Source: Slackia sp. (GTDB lineage: Bacteria; Actinomycetota; Coriobacteriia; Anaerosomatales; Anaerosomataceae). Taken from it: a DNA stretch of 64,000 nt. Both the position numbers and the translations under genes were made by a program. Positions within the stretch are counted from its first letter, which is position 1. Every line of letters starts with the position of its first letter. Below the pieces are notes generated by a model. The model was not told the origin of the DNA and did no database searches. It saw only the letters and a list, made by a program, of their open reading frames with translations. Of this stretch, positions 52,456 through 61,400 are shown one piece after another. Where the stretch lies: assembly GCA_020725885.1 (NCBI GenBank), contig DYEA01000017.1:163042-227041 (forward strand). The letters are read 5' to 3'.

Positions 52456-53301
52456 GTGATCGCGGCGCGCGCCATCGCCGACGTCGTCCGGGAGGCGATC
52501 CCGCGCTTGGCGTGCTCGCTTCGGCCGGATGTGGCCGCGGCGCTGCGCCAGGCGCTCGACGCCGAACCCTCGCCGCGCGGGCGCCGCGTCATCGAGATGC
52601 TGCTCGAGAACGCCGAAGCGGCCGAGGCGGCTGGCGTGCCCGTTTGCCAGGACACCGGCACGGTGTGGGTGTGGGTCGAGCTCGGCGAGGGCGAGCCAGC
52701 GCCGCCCGGCCTGCAGGCCGCTTTGGACGGTGCCGTGCGCGCCGCCTACAGCGACGTGGGGCTGCGCGCGAGCGTCGTCCGCGACGCGCTTCTCGACCGC
52801 GTGAACACCGGCGACAACACCCCGGCCTTCGTCGACGTCTCGTGGCGCGAGGGCGCTGGCGCGACCGTGCACGTGATGCTGAAAGGCGGCGGTTCAGACA
52901 ACGCGTCTGCCGTCGAGATGCTGCCTCCGAGCGCTGGCGCTGACGGCGTGGTGGACGCGGTCGTGCGGGCGGTCGAGGCCAAAGGCGCCGCCGCGTGCCC
53001 GCCGCTCATCATCGGCGTCGGCGTCGGCGGCACCTTCGACACCGTCGCCAAGCTCTCGAAGCGCGCGCTCCTGCGGCCGCTCGACGCGCCTGCGCCCGAT
53101 GCGCGCGTCGCAGAGCTCGAGTCTCGTATCCTCGCTGCCGTCAACGCGACCGGCATCGGCCCGGGCGGTCTCGGCGGGCGCACGACCGCGCTTGGGGTGC
53201 GGGTGCTTTCCGCGCCGTCGCACATCGCGGCGCTGCCGGTGGCCGTCAACGTGGGCTGCTGCGCCATGCGCTCGGCGTCGATCGAGGTGACGGGCGCGTG
53301 A
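52456..53301 (+). CDS. Class I fumarate hydratase, alpha subunit
   Basis: 281 residues from a GTG one base after the mdh stop. The Fe-S class I (TtdA/FumA N-terminal) signatures are VCQDTGTVWVWVELG, RVNTGDNTPAF, MLKGGGSDNASAVEML, GVGVGGTFDTVAKLSKRALL and GPGGLGGRTTALGV, with Cys in VNVGCCAMR; these bind the [4Fe-4S] cluster and substrate. It hydrates fumarate to malate together with a beta subunit, which is found at 54730, beyond an MFS gene. Confidence 0.92.
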   Translation: MIAARAIADVVREAIPRLACSLRPDVAAALRQALDAEPSPRGRRVIEMLLENAEAAEAAGVPVCQDTGTVWVWVELGEGEPAPPGLQAALDGAVRAAYSDVGLRASVVRDALLDRVNTGDNTPAFVDVSWREGAGATVHVMLKGGGSDNASAVEMLPPSAGADGVVDAVVRAVEAKGAAACPPLIIGVGVGGTFDTVAKLSKRALLRPLDAPAPDARVAELESRILAAVNATGIGPGGLGGRTTALGVRVLSAPSHIAALPVAVNVGCCAMRSASIEVTGA

Positions 53302-54737
53302 CGGCCGCGGTCGTCGACCTGTCGCAGGCCCGGTACGCGCCGCTTGTCCGCAACAAGCGGTTCCGGCGGCTGTGGGCGAGCCAGTTCGTGAGCGGCATCG
53401 GCGACTGGCTCGTCATCGGCCTCCTCATCCCGCTCGTGACCACGCTGTCCGGCGGGTCGGCGTCGGCCGTCGCTGGCCTGATGATCGTGAAGATCCTCCC
53501 GTCGCTGCTGCTGAGCTCGTTCGTGGGCGTGTTCGTGGACTGGTTCGACCGCCGCCTCGTCATGATCGCGTGCGACCTCCTGCGCGGCGTGCTCACGCTC
53601 GGGTTGCTCTTCACGAACTCGCTCGCGGTCATCTACGCCGTGGTGTTCTTCATGGAGATGGCGTCGCTGTTCTTCAATCCGGCGAAGAACGCGCTCATCC
53701 CGTACCTGGTCGGCGAGCACGACGTCGCCGTCGCCAACGGGCTTTCGTACACGACCCAGCAGGCGAGCATGCTCATCGGGCTTGCGGCTTCCGGGGCGAT
53801 CCTGGCGGCGTTCGAGGCGGTCGTGCGGGCGGTGCTGCGCGCCAAGCTGCCGATCGTCGAGCAGCTCGCCGGCCCGCTCGCGCCCGCGCTGCTCGGCCCG
53901 CGCGCAGGAGTCGTGCTGAACTCGGTCAGCTTCTTCATCTCCGCCGCGTTCGTGCTGAGCATCCGCGTGCACGCGCGCCCGGGCGAGGCGCGCGGCTTCG
54001 AGGTCTCGCTCATCGGCCAGGATCTTCGCGAGTCGTTCGCCTTTCTCAAGGAGCGCGTCGAGCTCCGCGGGCTGCTCGTCACGGTCGCGCTCGCGCTGCT
54101 CGGCGGCGGGTCGCTCATCTCGGTCGGGCTCGTGCACGTGCAGCGCAACCTCGTGGGCGGCGTGCCGGTGCTCGACCGCATCGAATTGGTGCGGCGGCTG
54201 ATCGCCGCCCCGCAGACCTTCATGCTCGTGTTCATCGCGCTCGGCATGGTCACGGGCGCGCTTGCGGTCCCGCGGCTCACCGGGCGGGTGCCGCTGCAGG
54301 CGCTGTTCTTAGGCGGCGTGGTGGTCTTCGGCGGCGGCATGGCGGTCTTCGCGCTGTCGAGTGCGTACTGGGTCGGCGCGGTGTTCGCCTTCGTCGCGGG
54401 TTTCTGCATCGCGACGCTGAGCGTGGCTGGCAACACGTACGTCGTCGTGACGGTGGCAGACGAGCTCCGCGGGCGCGTCTTCACCGCCATGGACGCGGTC
54501 ATCCGCGTGTCGCTTTTGCTGTCGATGGTCGTGGTCGCGCCGCTCGGCGACCTCGTGAACGCCGCGATCGCGGCGGTCGTGCGAGCGCAGGGGATCGACC
54601 CGTCGCGGGTGTGGCTGTCTGGCGCGCGGCTCACGCTGCTGCTCGCCTCAGGGCTCGTGCTGGGCGCGGCGTGGTACGGGTATCGTCGGTTGGAGTGGCG
54701 GCGCGCGGAAGGCGCTCAGGAGGTGGCGAGTGTCTGA
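53298..54737 (+). CDS. MFS transporter
   Basis: 479 residues, about 12 spans, starting in a GTGA overlap with the fumarase alpha gene. The N-terminal RNKRFRRLWASQFVSGIGDW and FVDWFDRRLVMIACDLLRG are typical of the MFS_3 (DHA3/enterobactin-exporter-like) group. An unusually long loop with helical content (about residues 180-205) lies mid-protein. The substrate is unknown; its position between the two fumarase subunits suggests a C4-acid or metabolite carrier, but the sequence group is more often drug or siderophore efflux. Confidence 0.83.
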   Translation: MTAAVVDLSQARYAPLVRNKRFRRLWASQFVSGIGDWLVIGLLIPLVTTLSGGSASAVAGLMIVKILPSLLLSSFVGVFVDWFDRRLVMIACDLLRGVLTLGLLFTNSLAVIYAVVFFMEMASLFFNPAKNALIPYLVGEHDVAVANGLSYTTQQASMLIGLAASGAILAAFEAVVRAVLRAKLPIVEQLAGPLAPALLGPRAGVVLNSVSFFISAAFVLSIRVHARPGEARGFEVSLIGQDLRESFAFLKERVELRGLLVTVALALLGGGSLISVGLVHVQRNLVGGVPVLDRIELVRRLIAAPQTFMLVFIALGMVTGALAVPRLTGRVPLQALFLGGVVVFGGGMAVFALSSAYWVGAVFAFVAGFCIATLSVAGNTYVVVTVADELRGRVFTAMDAVIRVSLLLSMVVVAPLGDLVNAAIAAVVRAQGIDPSRVWLSGARLTLLLASGLVLGAAWYGYRRLEWRRAEGAQEVASV

Positions 54738-55293
54738 GGCGGTGCGCATCCATCTGCCAGGCGAGGCGGGGGCGCTCCGGGCGCTCTCCGCAGGCGACGA
54801 GGTGCTGCTCTCGGGCGTGCTCTACACCGCCCGGGACGCGACGCACGCCCGCCTCGCAGCAGAGCTCGAGGCCGCAGGCGAGCTCCCGTACGGGCTTGCC
54901 GGAAACGCGCTCTTCTACGCCGGCCCGACGCCGCCGCGGCCGGGCTGGCCGGCGGGCGCGGTGGGCCCCACGACCGCCCGGCGCATGGATGCGTGGACGC
55001 CCGCGCTCCTGCGAGCAGGCATCGTCGCGACCGTCGGCAAGGGGCCGCGCTCCGAGGCCGTGCGGCAGGTGTGCGCCGAGACCGGCGCCGTCTACCTTGC
55101 GGCCGTCGGCGGCGCTGCGGCGCTCCTCGGCGCGCGCGTCGAAAGCGCGGAAGTCGTCGCGTATCCGGAGCTCGGGACCGAGGCGCTCATGCGGCTTGCC
55201 GTCCGCGACTTCCCGGCGTTCGTGGCGATCGACGCGCACGGCAACGACCTGTATGCGAGCGCCGCGAGCGAGTGGCGGGAGGCGGCGCGATGA
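54730..55293 (+). CDS. Class I fumarate hydratase, beta subunit
   Basis: 187 residues beginning in the last codons of the MFS gene. The C-terminal-domain signatures of Fe-S hydro-lyases are present: SAGDEVLLSGVLYTARDATH, FYAGPTPPRPGWPAGAVGPT, TTARRMDAWTPALLRAG, ATVGKGPRS and the DFPAFVAIDAHGNDLY end. It completes the active site of the alpha subunit. It also overlaps tmk (ATGA). Confidence 0.92.
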   Translation: MSEAVRIHLPGEAGALRALSAGDEVLLSGVLYTARDATHARLAAELEAAGELPYGLAGNALFYAGPTPPRPGWPAGAVGPTTARRMDAWTPALLRAGIVATVGKGPRSEAVRQVCAETGAVYLAAVGGAAALLGARVESAEVVAYPELGTEALMRLAVRDFPAFVAIDAHGNDLYASAASEWREAAR

Positions 55294-55937
55294 GCGGCGT
55301 GTTCATCACCTTCGAAGGCGGCGACGGCGCTGGCAAGACCACGCAGATGCGCCGCCTCGCAGACGCGCTGAAGCGCGCTGGCGCGGACGCCGTCGTGGTG
55401 CGCGAGCCGGGCGGCACGCCGGTCGGCGAGGCCATCCGCGGCGTGCTGCTCGGGCCTGAGCACGGGCGGATCACCCCGCTCGCGGAGCTCTTCTTGTTCG
55501 CGGCGAGCCGGGCGCACCTCACCGAAGAGGTCATCCGCCCGGCGCTTGCGGCCGGCCGCGTCGTGCTCTGCGACCGGTACGCGGATTCGACCACCGCGTA
55601 CCAGGGCTACGGCCGCGAGCTCGACCTCGACTTCGTCAGGCGCGTGAACGAGGCCGCCACGGGCGGGCTCAAGCCCGACCTCACGATCGTGCTCGACGTC
55701 GACCCGCGCGAGGGCGTCGCGGCAGCGAGCGAAGGCGGCCCGGACCGCATGGAGCGCGAGTCGGCGGCCTTCCACGAGCGGGTGCGCGCGGGCTACGCCG
55801 CGATCGCCGCCGCTGAGCCCGACCGCGTCCGCATCGTGCCGCGCGGCTCCGAAGACGAGGTGTGGCGCGAGGTCGTGCGCCTGGCCGCTCCCGTGCTTGA
55901 GCGCGCCGGCGTGCGTCTCGGCGAGGAGGGCGCATGA
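55290..55937 (+). CDS. tmk: Thymidylate kinase
   Basis: 215 residues from an ATG overlapping the fumarase beta stop. The P-loop is FEGGDGAGKTTQM; REPGGTPVGEAIR and DRYADSTTAYQGYGR (DRY) bind dTMP, and the lid region follows DPREG. It phosphorylates dTMP to dTDP. The order tmk-holB-yaaT is conserved in many Gram-positive bacteria. Confidence 0.95.
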   Translation: MSGVFITFEGGDGAGKTTQMRRLADALKRAGADAVVVREPGGTPVGEAIRGVLLGPEHGRITPLAELFLFAASRAHLTEEVIRPALAAGRVVLCDRYADSTTAYQGYGRELDLDFVRRVNEAATGGLKPDLTIVLDVDPREGVAAASEGGPDRMERESAAFHERVRAGYAAIAAAEPDRVRIVPRGSEDEVWREVVRLAAPVLERAGVRLGEEGA

Positions 55938-57064
55938 CGCGCGGGTGCGTGTGGGACCGCGTCGCGCTCCAGCGCCCGATCGCGGAGCGGCTTAAGGCGG
56001 CCGTCGCCAACGGCAAGGTGGCGCACGCGTACCTGTTCGTGGGCGCGCCAGGGTCGGGCACGCTCCAGATGGCGCAGGCGCTCGCGTGCGCGCTTCTGTG
56101 CGACGACGGCGGGTGCGGCGCCTGCGCGGCGTGCGCGCAGGTCTGGAGCTGGACCCACCCGGACCTCGTGCGCGTGCAGCCGGAGGGCACCGCGTCGTAC
56201 CTGGCCGAGCAGGCCCGCGAGATTGTCCGCGAGGCGAGCCTGGCTCCCGTGTCGGGCCGCGTGCGCGTGTTCGTGCTCGAAGACGCCGACCGGCTCGGCC
56301 ACAGCGCGGCGAACACGCTCCTGAAGACGCTCGAGGAGCCGACGGGCCGCGTCGTCCTCATCCTGCTCGCGCGCTCCTACGAAGCCGTGCTGCCGACCAT
56401 CGTCTCGCGGTGCCAGGTGGTGCGGTTCGCTCCCGCGCCGGAGCCCGAGGCGATCGCGCTGCTCGTCGAGCGCACGGGCGCCACCCGCGAGCAGGCGCGG
56501 GCGGCGCTCGCGGCCTCTGGCGGCGTGCTCGCGCGCGCAGAGGCGCTGCTGCGCTCGCCATCGGCGCTGGCGGCCCGGACGCTCGTCTTCGACACGCTCA
56601 AGCGCCTGCCGTACCTCGACGCCTACGACGTGCTCCTGGCGGCCCGCGACCTGCTCGCGGCGGTGCGCGCGCCGCTTGAGGACCTCAAGGCGGCTCAGGC
56701 GGCCGAGGTCGCTGAGCGACAGGAGTTCCTGGGCAAGCAGGTCTCCACCAAGCCGCTCGAGGAGCGCCACAAGCGCGAGCTCACGGCGCGCGAACGCGAG
56801 AGCATCTCGACCGTGCTCGGAGCGGCGTCGAGCTGGATCCGGGACGCGCTCGTGGTCGGGGCCGGCCGGGAGGACCTGGCCGCCAACGCGGATGCGGCCG
56901 ACGCGATCGAGGAGATCGCGTACGCGATGTCGCCGGCGGCCGCGGTGCGCGCGCTTGAGGCAATCGAAGCGGCCAGGCAGCGCGTCTCGTATAATGTGAG
57001 CCCCCAGCTGGCCATCGAGGCCATGCTGTTCGATCTTCAGGAGGTCCTCAAGTGCCCACGGTAG
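55934..57064 (+). CDS. holB: DNA polymerase III, delta' subunit
   Basis: 376 residues starting in an ATGA overlap with tmk. The AAA+ N-terminus has AYLFVGAPGSGTLQMAQALA, where the P-loop lysine is missing as in delta' proteins, a zinc site with CDDGGCGACAACAQ, and the sensor segment NTLLKTLEEPTGRVV plus SRCQVVRF. It is part of the clamp loader. TATAAT at 56990 near its 3' end may serve yaaT. Confidence 0.93.
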   Translation: MTRGCVWDRVALQRPIAERLKAAVANGKVAHAYLFVGAPGSGTLQMAQALACALLCDDGGCGACAACAQVWSWTHPDLVRVQPEGTASYLAEQAREIVREASLAPVSGRVRVFVLEDADRLGHSAANTLLKTLEEPTGRVVLILLARSYEAVLPTIVSRCQVVRFAPAPEPEAIALLVERTGATREQARAALAASGGVLARAEALLRSPSALAARTLVFDTLKRLPYLDAYDVLLAARDLLAAVRAPLEDLKAAQAAEVAERQEFLGKQVSTKPLEERHKRELTARERESISTVLGAASSWIRDALVVGAGREDLAANADAADAIEEIAYAMSPAAAVRALEAIEAARQRVSYNVSPQLAIEAMLFDLQEVLKCPR

Positions 57065-58176
57065 TGGGAGTGAAGCTCGGATACGCCGGCAAGGTGCTGT
57101 ACTTCGACCCGGCAGGCGCCGACCCACAGCCCGGCGATCACGTCATCGTCTCGACGGAGCGCGGCGAGGAGTTCGGCGAGGTGGTCTTCGGCTGCCGCGA
57201 GGTGCCGGACGAGTCGCTCGTCGCGCCGCTCAAGCCCGTCGTGCGCATCGCGGACGAGGCCGACGTCCGCCGCGCCGAGGAGCTGGCGGCCGCCGACGAG
57301 CAAGCGCTCGAGACGTTCAAGGAGATGGTCGAGCAGCACGGGCTCGACATGAAGCCGGTTGCCGTCGAGACGCTCTTCGACGGCTCGAAGAAGGTCTTCT
57401 ACTTCGTGGCGGAGGAGCGGGTCGACTTCCGCGCGCTCGTGCGCGACTTGGCCTCCGCGTTCAAGACGCGCGTGGACATGCGGCAGATCGGCGTGCGTGA
57501 CGAGGCGCGCATCGTGGGCGGCGTCGGGCACTGCGGGCAACAGCTGTGCTGCGCGCGCCTGTCGGGCGACTTCGAGCCGGTGTCGATCCGCATGGCCAAG
57601 GAGCAGGACCTTCCGCTCAATCCGTTGAAAATCAGCGGGCTGTGTGGCAGACTGATGTGCTGTCTGCGCTACGAGTACGATGCGTACAAAGACTTCAAGC
57701 AGCGTGCTCCCAAGTGCGGATCGCTCGTTGAAACCCCGAAAGGCCCGGGCAAGGTCGCGGCGCTCAACACACCGAAGGAGATCGTCTCCATCAGGCTTGA
57801 GGACGGGTCCGAGCTCAAGGTGCCGCTCTCGGCGATGGAGTGCGACGCGGGCGGCGGCAGGCCGTGCCGGGTGCGTGCGGAGGCGCTCCAGGCCGCTGCG
57901 CCGGTAGTGCCGCCGGTGTTCGAAGCGGTGGCCGTGGCGGCCGAGTCCGCCGAGAAGAGCGAGCCCGCCGAGGGCGAGCGTCCGCCAGCGAGACGCAAGC
58001 GGCGGCGGCGAAGCGCAACGGCGAAGGCCGAGCAGGAGCCTGCGGCGTCAGCACAGCCTGCGGCAGCGCCGGCGCCGAAGCAGGCCGAGGCGGCTCCGCG
58101 GCCGGCGCCGCGCAAGCGCAGGCGGCGCAAGCCGAAGAGCCAGGGAAACGGGGATACAGGGAATACGCCGACGTAG
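57052..58176 (+). CDS. PSP1-domain protein (YaaT/RicT family)
   Basis: 374 residues from a GTG that overlaps holB by 13 bases. The PSP1 domain covers about residues 1-250 with cysteine motifs GHCGQQLCCARL and GLCGRLMCCLRYEY, known in RicT to help bind an Fe-S cluster in the RicA-RicF-RicT complex that acts on RNase Y. The C-terminal 90 residues are an Ala/Pro/Lys/Arg-rich tail absent from shorter homologues. The TAG stop lies inside the next tRNA gene. Confidence 0.9.
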   Translation: MPTVVGVKLGYAGKVLYFDPAGADPQPGDHVIVSTERGEEFGEVVFGCREVPDESLVAPLKPVVRIADEADVRRAEELAAADEQALETFKEMVEQHGLDMKPVAVETLFDGSKKVFYFVAEERVDFRALVRDLASAFKTRVDMRQIGVRDEARIVGGVGHCGQQLCCARLSGDFEPVSIRMAKEQDLPLNPLKISGLCGRLMCCLRYEYDAYKDFKQRAPKCGSLVETPKGPGKVAALNTPKEIVSIRLEDGSELKVPLSAMECDAGGGRPCRVRAEALQAAAPVVPPVFEAVAVAAESAEKSEPAEGERPPARRKRRRRSATAKAEQEPAASAQPAAAPAPKQAEAAPRPAPRKRRRRKPKSQGNGDTGNTPT

Positions 58177-58242
58177 CTCAGTTGGTAGAGCAGCGCACTC
58201 GTAATGCGCAGGCCAAGGGTTCGAGTCCCTTCGTCGGCTCCA
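58167..58242 (+). tRNA. tRNA-Thr (anticodon CGT), CCA encoded
   Basis: A 76-base cloverleaf. The acceptor stem is GCCGACG with CGTCGGC, the D arm GCTC...GAGC, the anticodon stem GCGCA/TGCGC with loop CTCGTAA (anticodon CGT, reading ACG), and the T arm GGGTTCGAGTCCC. Discriminator T is followed by encoded CCA. Its first ten bases overlap the end of the yaaT-like gene, including the stop codon. Confidence 0.95.
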
Positions 58243-58252
58243 CGGAACCGCC

Positions 58253-58280
58253 AAGGCCCGCTCACACCGAGCGGGCCTTT
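58253..58280 (+). terminator. Rho-independent terminator after tRNA-Thr
   Basis: AAGGCCCGCTC-ACACC-GAGCGGGCCTT is an 11-base-pair stem ending in TTT, ten bases after the tRNA. Confidence 0.8.
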
Positions 58281-58322
58281 CGCATGTCGGTATCGGATCT
58301 CGATAGGAGCACATCTCTGTCC

Positions 58323-58340
58323 TTGACGGCTCCCCCCCCC
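58323..58340 (+). repeat. C9 homopolymer tract behind a -35-like box
   Basis: TTGACG (58323-58328) is followed by nine cytosines (58332-58340) and then ATATGT, about 70 bases before the giant RHS gene. Such tracts slip during replication. The present gap to the AT-rich hexamer is 12-13 bases, shorter than the 17 needed, so the box pairing is uncertain. Confidence 0.4.
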
Positions 58341-58407
58341 ATATGTTTCCATGTCCGGCAATGCGTTGGGGCTTCTATTGGGCGCTGCACCGAAGGGGAG
58401 GGGTTCC

Positions 58408-61400
58408 ATGCGATCGTTCGTCCGCGCTCGGTCCGCACGCTTCGTCTCGTCCCTGCTCGCGTTCACTCTTGCGACGACGCCCGTGCTCGGAGCATTCGCG
58501 TCGACCGCACACGCAGAAGACGCCGCAGACGGCGCCGTTGCCGCGAGCCCTGACGGGCTGCCGCCGGGGGCGGTCGAGGACGTCTCGCTTCGAACGCGCA
58601 ACGCCAAGCAGTATCGGCTGCCCGACGGCCGTATCGCAGCGGTCATCTCCGAGGCGCCCGTCCACTACCGCGATACGTCCGGAGCCTGGGTCGAGATCGA
58701 CACGACGCTCGTGGGCGATTCCGCCACAGGCAGGGTCCGCACGAAGTCGGCGCCTGCGGTGTGCTCGTTCGGTGCTGATTCTGCGAGCAGCCAGCCGGTG
58801 CGCGTGAGCGCTTCGGGGCGCTCCGTGGGGCTGAACATGCTGGGTGTGGCCGAAGGCCGGCCGCTCGCTCTCGGCTCGCACGCCTGCTACGCAGGGGTGG
58901 CGGCAGACGCGAGCCTGGTCTATGAGGCGCAGGACGACGGGATGAAGCAGACGATCGTGCTGTCGTCCCCGAAGGCGGCCAGCTCCTACCGGTTCTACCT
59001 CGATGCAGGCGGGCTTTCCCTGCGCGAGGACGGATCAGGCGGCTGGGTCCTCGTCGAGCCGGAAACCGGTGCGCCCGTCTTCGGCATCGGCGGCCTGTGC
59101 GTGTTCGACTCGAGCCGGAACGCCGCGGGCGACCCGGCGTACTGCCCTGATGCGACGATGACGGTCGAGCCGGTGAGCGGCGGCGCGTACGTCACCTACA
59201 GCGTCCCGAGCCGGTGGCTCGCCGACCCCTCCCGTCGCTTCCCCGTGATGATCGACCCAAGCCTGACGGCCGTCTCGGCGCTCGACACCTACGTGGCCAG
59301 CGCATATCCGACCACGAGCTACAACTCGTCGACGGAGCTCAAGTGCGGGTACTACGACTCCACGACCGGTCACAACCGCACCCTCGTCAGATTCGATCTC
59401 ACCGCCATCCCGTCGATCGCGCGCGTGGATTCGGCGACGTTCTCGATCTACCAGTTCCACACCTACTATACGGACACCTCGACCACGACCTATCTCGCGA
59501 AGGCCACCAGCTCATGGGGCACGGCGACCACGTGGAACACGAAGCCCTCGTATTCCTACCTCGCCAGCCAGTCGATAGCCGGACGCGGCGTGTGGGTAAA
59601 CTGGTCCCAGGCCGCAGTCAAGACCACGGTCCAGGACTGGGTCGCCAGCCCGTCTTCGAACTACGGCTTCATGTGCTACCAGAAAGAGGACGGCAGCGAG
59701 AACACGACGCACTGGCGGAAGTTCTACTCGCGCGAGTACTCGGACAGCGCGCTCCGTCCGAAGCTCGTCGTGACCTACACCGTCATCCCCGACCCGGTCA
59801 GCGACGTCTCCGCGTGCACGCACGAGGCGTATGAGTGGTTCCGCGAGGTGGATCGGAACGGTGACGGCGTCTCAGACACGCCAGACGACCTTCCGCTCGC
59901 AGGACGCGGCGGCGTGAAGCTCTCGTGGCCTGCCGCTCCGCGTGCAGAGGGATACAATATCTACCAGTGGGACGGGGACTCCTACGAGAAGGTCGGCACC
60001 ACCCTCGGCTCGAACGCCACGACGTGGACGAGCCAAGGATGCGGCATCTACCCGACGGACTCCGAGATCGCAGGGTGGTCGGCGGCGGCAAGGAACGCGC
60101 TCACGCGCGCTGCGAGCCCGAGAGCGATGTCGCAGGTCGCCACTGTAGCGGTTGAGGGACAAGGTGGGGCCGGCCTTGTGGTCACCGACGGCACGTACCT
60201 GTTCGTCAGGCGGTGGGGGAACTATCCCGGATCCGCTGCATGGAAGCGCATCGGCACAGGGTTCCACGGGACCGTCGCCGGCAAGGATTATGGCACGGTC
60301 GGCCCCGACCTCTCGGCGCAATCGTCGTACTCCGCGTTCTACCTCGATGGGTTCCTGTTCAGCGGAGCGGCCGTGGCGAAGAACGCGATCCGCGGCATCT
60401 GGAAAGACGCGCCTGCAGGCGAGGACCGGTCGAGGGAGATCGCATTCTCCGCACCGCTCCTCGACCGGGACACCGGTGCAGAGCTGACTGGGGCGTCGAG
60501 CGACGTGCTGGTCACGACCGACGGGAACTACATATACAACGTCGCATACGGCATCGGCGGGTCGACGTACAACGGCTACACGATCCGCGTGTTCGGCACG
60601 GACGGCGTCAAGCGAGGCGCAGACCGCACCATCGCGGTGCCGTCCGAGTACATCGACGGCGTGCTGTGCGACGGCTCGGCGCTCTACCTCATCCAGTGGG
60701 CGAACACCGACTCCGCGCACGTGACCAAGATCCGTCTGTCGGACTTCCGCATCGCGAACCAGTGGCCGATCAACCAGGCCACGACCCGCGTCATCAACGG
60801 ATGCTACGACCCGGCGAACGGCTGCTTCTGGCTCGGCTCTTTGGATTGCGGAGAGGTCCGGCGTTACCTCGGTGCGGGCCTGGACCTGCGCGACGACCCG
60901 CGGCCGCTGTACCGCAAGGGCGCGAACAGCACGTACTACGACAGCACGAACTACTGGTTCAGGATCGTCCCGTTCAACGACTACGGGCAGCCCGACATCT
61001 TGTCGTGCGCGGCGTACACGCCTACCCTCGACAACCGGACCGTGCGCGTCGCCGACCAGGCGCGCCACACCACCGCCGAGCTTCCCGACGTGGCTAGCAT
61101 GGACGCGTCAGTGGAGCTCGACAGGGGTGCGCTTAGGCTCGAAGCCACCGACCTCGAGATCGCCTCATGGGGTCCTGCTGCGCGCGTCGCCCGGAGCTAC
61201 TGCTCATCGTCGACGGCGCCCTCGCTCCTGCACGGCGCCCCAGGATGGCGGTTCAGCTTCGAGCGCGCGCTCGAAATCACCTCGACGAGCGTCACCTACG
61301 TCGACGAGACCGGCCAGCGCGACCGCTTCGTGCTCGCAGGCGGTGCCTACCACGCCCCGAACGGGAGCTACGCCAGACTTGCGACCGAGACTGTAGACGG

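Noticed and set aside
58167..58408. Integration of a genomic island at tRNA-Thr
   Set aside because: No integrase and no repeat of the tRNA 3' end were seen inside the window; the far end of the RHS region is not available.
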